Source: Trichobilharzia regenti
Lineage: Eukaryota > Platyhelminthes > Trematoda > Strigeidida > Schistosomatidae
Assembly: GCA_944472135.2 (NCBI GenBank)
Contig: OX235263.1
Location: forward strand, 21,443,379-21,507,378
Reading direction: 5' to 3'
DNA: 64,000 nucleotides
Shown here: positions 56,445 through 64,000 of the stretch, one piece after another
How the letters are laid out: each line of letters begins with the position of its first letter
How positions within the stretch are numbered: the stretch's first letter is position 1
Made by a program: the position numbers and the translations under genes
The notes under the pieces: generated by a model
Databases searched by the model: none
Seen by the model: only the letters and a program-made list of their open reading frames with translations
Told to the model about the DNA's origin: nothing

Positions 56445-56730
56445 AAGACATAGTTTTCAAATGTTGGTTTGTAGGGATTTGATTGGTTTCAGGATTTCAT
56501 CATGAGCTGACATTAGTTACAGAACCATTGGGAAACCTGGGAGTACTGGACAGCTGTTTCGTCCTAGTTTGGGACTCTTCAGCAGTACGCACCCACCGGG
56601 ATTCGAACCCAGGACCTTCCGGTTACAAGGCGAGCTCGTATACCATTAAGCCACTGGGATCCGATCCAATGGTCCCAGGTTTCCTAATGGTTCTCTAACT
56701 AATGTCAGCTCATGATGAAAGACATAGTTT
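56445..56730 (-). mobile_element. Family D foldback, intact ribozyme, perfect 12-bp TSD
   Basis: AAGACATAGTTT at 56445-56456 and 56719-56730 flanks 262 bp. On minus: tRNA-like head (A box TGGCTTAATGG, CTTGTAA loop, B box GGGTTCGAATCCC), hammerhead, 3' end (left arm, 56457-56541). The right arm (56674-56718) is an inverted copy of part of that 3' end, starting CCCAGGTTTCC. The youngest-looking family D copy. Confidence 0.93.
56543..56590 (-). ncRNA. Hammerhead ribozyme, family D, fully intact
   Basis: On minus: stem I GTACTG/CAGTAC (6 perfect pairs), core CTGAAGA, stem II GTCCCAAACTAGGAC (4 pairs), GAAA, helix III ACAGCTGT (an 8-nt palindrome), cleavage expected after C at 56549 minus 0, that is between minus-strand positions 56549 and 56548. 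Every conserved core base is present. Confidence 0.9.
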
Positions 56731-57589
56731 ATCTGAAACGTGTAATGTATTGGCGCAACACATTTCAGACATTCTGATCACACACACACGAGTACTTGTC
56801 ATACACAGTTCCTATAGAAGGCATGAATAATTACAATACAGGTCAGATTGTGTACAGGTCAAGGTCACAAATAATGGGTAGGGAGACGCAGAGGTGTGGG
56901 TAAGAAAAAGAGAAAAAAAGCAAAGAAGGGGTGGAAAATATCATGAAGTAAATTGGTCCTCGGTTCTAAACTAGATTACCAAGGCAGGTTTAAGGTAATA
57001 ACAAATAACTTTTGGACACATAGGACAGGTTTAGGTCTTTTTAAGGCTAAGGATTCAACGAATTTAAGTATGTGGCACAACCTTGTTTTTTATATATGGG
57101 CTCAAAGGCATTGTTGAAATCAACCTTATGACCCGTCTATATAATGTGCTTCGCTATAGATAATGTTGGACATCTATTTCCGGCGTCATTTGTGTCTGGC
57201 GAGTTCATTTGTTGTTTCAGCCACTTTGGAATGTGTTCTGTAGCCATAACTGTTCTGTAGCATTTAACTACTTACAGTATTGCATCCAGTTAGTACATTA
57301 ACGATAAATAAAGTTCTACATAGACTAAGAAAATATCAGTTCATTATGACAACAACATATTAGCATGTCGGTAGCAAAGCCAAAATTAAACAGAGTGTTT
57401 GAAGGTGCTAGAAAAGTAGGTTTTAGCATATTTACTGGCGTAAGCTGAAGAAAGAAACAAAGCAGCACATAACAAAAAAGAAAGAGAGAGAGAAAAGGAA
57501 AAGAAAGAAAGAAAACGTTGGATCTGTAAATGATATGAATTTGAAAGACGAGATCCAGTTGTTCTACTGACTATTTAATAAGTTATACG
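56731..57589. other. No recognised feature
   Basis: Contains a purine-rich (GA)n tract at about 57471-57515. It might include the 3' UTR of the neighbouring CR1-like fragment. Confidence 0.3.
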
Positions 57590-58080
57590 TATCACACCTA
57601 ATGCTTTCATTATCGCACAGAACACGAGCTAAGTAGGGTATAGTTGAGTTTTTGTACTCACCAGTGCGAGCATATAGTTTCCTATATAGGTTTCTGGGAT
57701 ACAAGGTGAGAGTTGTGAATGAAGAGGGTGGTGTGAGTTAGATAAAATGGATTTCGCCCATTTATCACATGAGTCCATGTGCCCGTCAACCAGAATATTA
57801 ACAAGCTGGTTAAGTGGCACGTAGTACCCTGCTGACAATCTTTAACATTCTGTGTAATAAGGTATAGTCTTTCTTCAGTAGCCAGCCCTGGAAAGACTAA
57901 GGGGAAACAATTGAGAATAATAGGCAGAATGCGAGAGTTAACGAATTGTAGGAGTAACGGTTGGGTTGGGTTATACCAGAATGACTTAGTACGGACTACA
58001 TACTTGTTGATTCGTTTGACTGTAAAATGACTTTAGGCTCACTGAAGAATTTCTACAAAAGGACCATTTAGCCTAGAGCA
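57590..58080 (-). pseudogene. CR1-like LINE, C-terminal fragment
   Basis: On minus, 57838-57629: LNQLVNILVDGHMDSCDKWA, KSILSNSHHPLHSQLSPCIP, then a shift into the conserved ending. It aligns with the end of the element at 50780 (LSQLVTTLVDKHLNTCEKWS). Upstream decayed blocks (AATTCGTTAACTCTCGCATT on minus) match 53270. 5' truncated at the microsatellite. Confidence 0.75.
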
Positions 58081-58081
58081 G

Positions 58082-58162
<81 letters not shown>
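58082..58162. repeat. Compound (TC)n(AT)n microsatellite
   Basis: (TC)13-14 at 58082-58108, then (AT)27 at 58109-58162, the longest simple repeat in the window. Confidence 0.95.
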
Positions 58163-58163
<1 letters not shown>

Positions 58164-59479
58164 ATTACACCCTTCTGTTTACTGAATCATACTGGCAGTA
58201 CATGACTCTAAACAACTGATGTTCACCTTTCCGCAAAAGGCAGTCCCATTGATGAATAAATAGAGGTCAAACTTCACAATGTTAACAAAAAACATAAAAA
58301 TGTGACCTTTATCTAGTGAAGTCAATACAAAGGTTACAAATATATTAGACAAAGAGATTTTAGTTGTCTTTGACACTTTGATAAAACAGTGTAGGAGAAT
58401 TTCAATAAAAACGATGACCTCGATAATAATCACCAGCACACATCAATGAAAAGATAGACAAATAATGAGTGACAGACAGCCTGCATAGCTGGCAATCAAC
58501 AATCAAATGACCGCGCTAAAAACAAAGATAGAATATGAATAATATACATTTAATATAAGAGAAGACAAAAAGCTGTGATCAAAGAATAGCATACTTCACA
58601 AAAAGACCTCCATGTGTTGCTCTAAGTTGCTATGTTACCAATAAGTTTACAGGAAAAAAAAGGATAGAGGAGAAGTTTTGGGAACGTTTAAAAGTGACCG
58701 CAGGAGACATATTCACATCCGGCATATTTTCACTAGTTTGTTGAAAAAATTAAACAAAAATAACAAGATGAGGGCAGCGGAACAATTGATATCAACGATA
58801 GGATGAAAAGTTAGTGAGACAGTTTGAGAATTATACATATCGCTCTTGAGTACTTGCCTTTACGACTCAGCTCAGTTGTTATTTTCTGAAGCATTACCTC
58901 TTATTCAGAGGTAGATCTTATTCGATAGTTGAGTTTTTGTTAGGCATCAAAAATACTCTAGGTGGGGGGGAATCGTTTCCTCAGATTATGGTCTAATAAA
59001 TAAATACTTTCCATTTTAACTTGTAGTGCCCAGATCGGTGATTTTGCACACTTCTTGTCGAATATAGAAAAAATGACACTTTTGAAATTACACACGTCTT
59101 TGTTCTCGCTTCGTCTTCTCATTCTCCACAACTGCCGACTTGTCATGCTAATTCATTGATTGCATACTTTGGAATTTTCGTAAATCCCTCATCCTCGTCC
59201 ATAAAGTATTCAGTGACCCTTTGGAAACATCCACGGTGAGGAAAATGCCACCAAAGCATACTTAGTGAACTGCATCCCTGCATTATATTGTTAAAATTGT
59301 GGAAGTGGACTTAATCGCATTTGCAAGAAGCTGCGCTGTTGTATAACTCATTTCCACTAATAATTGTAATATACTCTTTAAATATCTTTACTAATATAGA
59401 CTTTTAATTTGATATTTTGATTCGTGGGTGCTTAGTTCCCCACAAACCGTCCTACTTTACGTTTTTTAGCAGCACTGTT
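58163..59479. other. Mostly unrecognised
   Basis: An 86-codon ORF on minus (58439-58179) contains VTFVLTSLDKGHIFMFFVNI, which loosely recalls the CR1 RT region SSLDKGAKYVRCTFLDY, but the rest does not align. Not called as a gene. Confidence 0.3.
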
Positions 59480-60050
59480 TCAATTACAGACGGAATAGAT
59501 AAGGATGTCCAAGCTTGCCAGGATTATAACAGTAAAACAGACCTTCATTAATCTGCTGTAATCAGCGTAAACAAAAAAAACGTTCAGATTTTCAACAGTA
59601 ATGTCAAACAATCGAGTTCTTCTATATGGTTCAGATGACTGGAAAGCGCGTCACGAAAAGAACTTCCGATAGTCGGCCGTGCGCATTTATCAACAACTAC
59701 CCACTTTTCAAGATACTGAAAATCGGATGTCCTACCAGTAAGAATAAGCAACAAAGAACCTTAAAAGTCTAGAGAACTAACCAAGAATCAGTCGCCTAAC
59801 GAATAAACAGAGGGAGTTGGAGATGGATTGGACACACTTTAAGAAACTGTTAAGTGATATTGCGAGCTAGGTGGTCATTGGATTGAAAGCCAAATGGGAA
59901 ACGATGGTTTGAGAGTGTATCAAGGATGAGGAGAGGAAATGAGTGTTTATGAATAATCATAGCGCAACCTAAGGAGGTTTGCAGAGCATGGAGGGAAGTG
60001 AATACATTCTGCTGGACCCAGAGGAATGATAATAATAATAATAATGCAAG
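59480..60050 (+). pseudogene. Old RTE-type LINE 3' region
   Basis: Landmarks in order: GATTTTCAACAGTAATGTCA (IFNSNVK), TGGTTCAGATGACTGG, ACCAAGAATCAGTCGCC, GGAGATGGATTGGACACACT (RWIGHT), and an (AAT)n tail at 60027. The frame is destroyed. Confidence 0.65.
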
Positions 60051-60389
60051 GCTGAAGAGATTATATTCTCTTCCCTGAGATGTTTATTTTTAAGAACACC
60101 TAGTTAATTCATGCTTAATTTCATTATTCGGGTGTTTTCAAACTCTCAATTTTCTAGAACTGTCATTCACCGATCATTACGTCATTTAGTTTCTTCATGT
60201 ATTTCCCTTGAGTGACAATAATTACTCCTGCCCTCTTATTCTGCCTGTTAGTTATCTATTCATGATCGACTACGAGTTTATTAATAGTCTGTCTATGCTT
60301 TGTTTATTTTGATTAAAACAATTCTAGACTTTTATTTGCCGCTCTTATGATTTATTTAAATTACGGATTTCACTGGGGATTTAGATTAA
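60051..60389. other. No recognised feature
   Basis: AT-rich, no similarity seen. Confidence 0.35.
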
Positions 60390-60700
60390 TTTCAGTGCAC
60401 ATCTCACCATGAACCAACATAAGTCAAGGAATCGTTAAATATATTAGAAAGCATTGGACAGCTGTTTCGTATTAGTCTGTCACTCTTCATCAGTGCAGAC
60501 ACATAACCCCCTAGAATCTTTATATTACGACGCCAACCCTGTGTTGGAATATAATGACCCATGAATCTTAATTTCTGTGACATCCTGGGTGAGCACTACT
60601 GAAAAGTCCCAAACTACCATAAAAGAGATATCCAGTGTTCCCAGATTTTTAAGAATCTCAAAATGATATTGGTTCTTGTCGGAATCGGCATTCAGATTGC
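60390..60700 (+). repeat. Old family D foldback with two hammerhead remnants
   Basis: Minus remnant at 60450-60499 (core ATGAAGAG, GAAA, CAGCTGTCC) and plus remnant at 60592-60641 (CTGAAAAG, TCCCAAACTA, AGATATCCAG). The two face each other as in the younger foldbacks. Arms are diverged. Confidence 0.6.
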
Positions 60701-60894
60701 AGTCCACGACATTAGTCCACTTAGTAAGAAGTGAAGCATTTCCTTTCTGGAATAGAGAATAAGACTTTGATAGCTTGTCTCGCTAGACGGATTTTCCAAC
60801 TGAATATCAGTCATAGAATTTACCGCCTACATATTAAAAGACCTTCTTTGTTCAAGTAAAATTTGCTTTACCCATTGGTTGGTCTTTGTGGATC

Positions 60895-61136
60895 TAAATA
60901 ATCCGTTTCTGTTGACACGTCGGCTCCTACTACGAGCGCTCCGACGACGTCTGGTGGACGGTGACTAGTAGTGAAACTCGGAGATTGACATAGTCGATAA
61001 TGCTTTGGCGTTTGAGTCTTCTTGGAAACACGATCACTCACTGGTGATAGCAGGTGCCGAAAGATGATGAATCCTAAATAGGGCGAAATGTGATTCTTGG
61101 ATTCCACCAGTGACAGTCCCCATCCACCAAGTAATG
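60895..61136 (+). repeat. Old family C element
   Basis: TCGATAATGCTTTGGCGTTTG (tRNA-like part), then a hammerhead remnant at 61056-61102 (ATGATGAA, TCCTAAATAGGG, CGAAATGTGATTC), and end CCCATCCACCAAG. An inverted piece with GGTGGACGGTGACTAGTAG precedes it at 60952, as in the composites. Confidence 0.6.
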
Positions 61137-61445
61137 TTATTATTATTATTGTTTCCTTTGGTTTCTAGAGGAACATTGGGCTTCAGCCACACATCTTTAT
61201 TGTGCTCGATTCTCTGACAACGTTTTCACCGCCTGGCTCCACGTCTGCCCACATAATTTCATCTCCTCTTCACATGACCTCCTCCATGTCACCCTACCCT
61301 TGCACTGACGACCAATTCGCCGCTTCCTGTTCAGGTTCCACTCTAGAGGTGGCCTGTCTTGTGATCTTACTTGATGGTTTTCCCAGAGTATGGCCAATCC
61401 ACCTCCATTTCTTCCTGAATATAAGTCGCACAATCGCATCCTGGT
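61137..61445 (-). pseudogene. RTE-type LINE 3' end (lineage 1)
   Basis: On minus: RNGGGLAILWENHQ (shifted WRWIGHTL block), LEWNLNRKRRIGRQCKGRVT, WRRSCEEEMKLCGQTWSQAV. The left edge has GTTTCTAGAGGAAC and (AAT)n. It inserted right at the family C end. Confidence 0.8.
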
Positions 61446-62280
61446 AATATGATACAGCTTCTTATTTATAACTACCCCCATCAAATGAAGTTAAAACCTC
61501 TGTCTCGTGCTAATAATTCGTATGATCACACAAGACAGCTCAATAATAACAGATCATCTCCATTTCTTGACTAATTGGATATTTTTGTCTCGTGCTGTTT
61601 TGCAGAAGGAACAGGATGTGATGCTGCGTGCTTACCTTGACTTACTTTGAATTAGTCGTAAGTAAAGTGATGACAAATCCATGTTGAAAACATATGTCGT
61701 AAATTAAGTATTATATGATTGGAAACTGAGGAAGTATATATATGAGCCTTGCTTAATCCTTTTAATAACATGCTCTAACATAAAAAAGGATCCTGACTGA
61801 TGAACAATAATAAACAAATTGAAACAAAAGCAGAAAGAAAGTTACATGAATTATGTCTCATTTATTCCAAAGAATATACACAGAAAACCACTTAAGAATA
61901 ACTCAACTATGAGTCACCTAGGCTTTTTTCATATTCCCAAGAGGTTCCATTTATTTGTCATGTAGAAAGAAAATCACACAAATTTAGTCACAAACAATGG
62001 CGCCATTCTCTAGATTACATCTTAACTTTGTTTGTAGAATCCAAACAAACTGAATTTTGGTGTTTTACAAGTATATAAGTCATAAAACATTTTTTTGTCA
62101 ATACTACAAACTCAGATTAGTTAGTGATTATATCACAGTCCATGTGACAGAAGGACAAGTTACCTACATTAGCTAATTAAGACCTAAATGGTAAATGAAT
62201 GGTTTGTGTCAAAATAATATATAACCTGAAATAAAGCTTTCAATTAGTTTATAACATAGTAAAGTATAATTATGTGATTA
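61446..62280. other. No recognised feature
   Basis: AT-rich, no similarity seen. Confidence 0.35.
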
Positions 62281-63690
62281 CAAGATTTCATCGTGAGCTG
62301 ACAGCGGTTGGAGAACCACTGGAAAACCTGGGAGTTTATTTATTTATTTAAACGCATAAAAAACTTGGTACAATATGACACCAAGAAGGATGCGCCACAC
62401 AATAATAATAAAACAACATAGATCAAAAGAAAAAAAAGAAGGAAAAGAAAGAGAACGGATAAAGAACTTCATCTGGAAGGAAGACAGTCATGCTTAACAA
62501 GTTCAAACAGTGTTCGTTAACTATCATCAGGAAGGGAAGAAAGAAGGAAATTGCAACATGTTCGCCATTGATTACGATTCTTGGCCATATCAGATAACGT
62601 TTCGAGCCATCGATTTGAGCTATCTCTCGGACCCCAAACAGGGAGTCGTGACACACCAACCGATGCTAATCTAGCACAAAAATCCTTCATCCCACGACAC
62701 CACGTCATGAACTGACCACCTCTCCGCCTTTTCTATCCCATCCCAGGGCCAGCGAAAAGAGACCTGTACGGGAGCCTCTGGGGTGACATTCTCAGCACAT
62801 GTCCAAGCCACCGGAGCCGGTGTTTCCAGATGACGACACTCAATGAATGGTGATCTCCACTTTGTTCAAACACACGCCCCCAAACCTCAGAATTACTCAC
62901 ACGATGATTCCATCGAACGCAAGGAATCCTGCGGAGACAGCGGTGATCGAACACGCAGAGTCGCCGAACATCCTCAGCTCGGAGAGGCCAGGTTTCACGG
63001 GCGTAGAGCAGGGCAGCCCGCACCGAAGTATTGTATACCCGACCTTTGAAAACCAGGCTAACGTTGCGACGCTGCCAGAGGTGGCTCAAGTTGATGTATG
63101 CCGCCCTAGCCTTCATTATACGGTTGGAACTCTCATCCGTCAGCCCTCCGCCAGCACTCACACAATTACCCAGGTACAAAAACTTAACAACAACTTCAAG
63201 CAGTTCACCCACAGGAGTGAGTGCAAGTACAGGCTCTGCCAATCTTGTAACAGTACTTTGCACTTAGACGGCGGAAAGCACATACCATGCTTACAGACAT
63301 TGATCGCCAACTGATTAAGTGCGATTTGGGCAGCCTGCATGCTATCGCACAGTATGACGTTATCGTCTGCATACTCGAGTACTGCATACCTGGGAGTACT
63401 AGACATCTATTTCGTCCAAGTACTCGGGAATCTTCATCAGTACGCACCCACCTCCAGGGTTCGAACCCAGGACCTTCTGGCTACAAGGCTAGCAAGCTCG
63501 TATACCATTAAGTCACTGGGACACGACCTAATTGCCAGCCCATGAATTCTAACTTCTGCCAATTCACGATATAGCGCAACCCCTAGCCAATGTCTTCAGC
63601 GAGCATTTGTCCTCACACTCAACCTACTGCACCCTACTGGTCACGACTTCTCATAGAACCTCAGGTAACTAACTACCTACCTGAATAAAG
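62281..63690 (-). mobile_element. Family D retroposon interrupted by an RTE
   Basis: 3' end block at 62286-62334 (GATTTCATCGTGAGCTGACA on plus), then the nested RTE, then the rest from 63388: ribozyme region (63394-63447; core ATGAAGAT, degraded), B box GGGTTCGAACCC, head, and 5' body to about 63690 (CACCCTACTGGTCACGAC). Confidence 0.8.
62326..63396 (-). mobile_element. RTE-type LINE lineage 2, nested, with TSD
   Basis: ACCTGGGAG at 62326-62334 and 63388-63396 marks the target duplication within the family D element. On minus it begins at RT motif C (AVLEYADDNVILCDS, about 63383-63340), then CMCFPPSKCKVLLQDWQ-like, VVKFLYLGNCVSAGGGLTDE, SVRAALLYARETWPLRAEDV, HRLRWLGHVLRMSPQRLPYR, with frameshifts in the last third. 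Tail (AAAT)n, on plus TTTATTTATTTATTT at 62335. Same lineage as 33260 but a different tail repeat. Confidence 0.9.
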
Positions 63691-63699
63691 CAATAAAGC

Positions 63700-63905
63700 A
63701 AGTATCTCATTGATATTCAAGTGTTGGTTTGTAGGTCATGGGTTCTAAACCCAGTGGATGCACACTGATGAAGAGTCCCAAAGTAGGATGAAACAGACGT
63801 CCAGTACTCCCAGCTTTTCCAATGGTTCTCTAACCAATGTCAGCTCATGATGATATCCTGTAACCAATCAACCAAATCCCTACAAACCAACACTTGAATA
63901 TCATT
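63700..63905 (+). mobile_element. Family D short foldback
   Basis: Ends GATATTCAAGTGTTGG and CCAACACTTGAATATC form the inverted repeat. Only the B box GGTTCTAAACCC, a hammerhead and the right arm lie between. Comparable to the short foldback at 46823. A TSD cannot be fixed because the ends are palindromic. Confidence 0.75.
63762..63808 (+). ncRNA. Hammerhead ribozyme, family D, degraded
   Basis: ACACTG, core ATGAAGAG (C3 to A, as at 46941), stem II GTCCCAAAGTAGGAT (G-U at base), GAAA, CAGACGTC, return CAGTAC. Predicted inactive. Confidence 0.65.
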
Positions 63906-64000
63906 ATATGAATATCCAGTTTATACTATTTGAAATAATGCATTAAATTACTTAGCAATTGTCAGGGTGTCCTAGACTCAGGGTTTCGTGTTTACTAGCA
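63906..64000. other. No recognised feature
   Basis: Short AT-rich end of the window. Confidence 0.3.

Noticed and set aside
58179..58439. CR1 RT remnant (SLDKG motif)
   Set aside because: Only about ten residues resemble the RT region, and the flanks do not follow the LINE order.
62423..62659. 78-residue ORF as a gene
   Set aside because: It is a frame-shifted reading of the 3' region of the nested RTE, ending in a T-rich tract.

Overview
This is eukaryotic, AT-rich, repeat-saturated DNA with no operon-like gene spacing, and it fits a blood fluke (Schistosoma or a close trematode). The diagnostic evidence is (1) short retroposons with a tRNA-like head followed by a hammerhead ribozyme, as in the schistosome Sm-alpha family, (2) many 5'-truncated RTE-clade LINEs of the SR2/Perere type with (AAT)n tails, (3) many Penelope-like element (PLE) pieces with GIY-YIG endonuclease motifs, and (4) one nearly full-length CR1-like LINE. 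I see no complete cellular gene. The window reads as an intergenic region or a very long intron. One possible orphan exon (43494-43639, minus) and two weak coding-like ORFs are flagged.

Layout. 1-3.9 kb: three SINE-A copies and a tandem/inverted array of PLE fragments. 3.9-5.3 kb: the best PLE copy (RT motif C, thumb, GIY-YIG). 5.34-5.80 kb: a composite hammerhead element with a 13-bp target-site duplication (TSD). 6.2-8.9 kb: an RTE fragment split by a solo LTR, a PLE fragment and a second solo LTR. 9.9-11.1 kb: an inverted pair of PLE ends. 11.8-21.2 kb: RTE fragments, SINE-A and SINE-B copies, and a PLE with a hammerhead SINE inserted in it. 21.4-21.9 kb: a double-hammerhead foldback element. 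22-32 kb: RTE and PLE fragments and AT-rich unique DNA. 32-44 kb: hammerhead retroposons, SINEs, two RTE lineages and PLEs, including the longest RTE (41.84-43.25 kb). 44.0-50.6 kb: hammerhead-bearing foldbacks of three families. 50.8-54.4 kb: CR1-like LINE. 54.9-56.3 kb: RTE split by the third solo LTR. 56.46-56.72 kb: a foldback with a fully intact hammerhead and a perfect 12-bp TSD. 57.6-64 kb: CR1, RTE and hammerhead debris, with an RTE nested in a hammerhead element.

The most interesting system is a set of short tRNA-headed retroposons in three sequence families (called C, D and F here). They carry hammerhead or hammerhead-like ribozymes, and several insertions are inverted-repeat (foldback) units with the ribozyme, or part of it, on both arms. 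At least six foldback units have TSDs of 10-13 bp, so the inverted dimer itself appears to insert. In all three families helix III is an 8-nt palindrome of the form A-N6-U followed by the cleavage-site C, which suggests dimer folding.

Two tRNA-headed SINE families share one head, but A ends in the RTE 3' end and B ends in the CR1 3' end. This suggests two different LINEs move them in trans. Boundaries without a stated TSD are good to roughly 10-50 bp.
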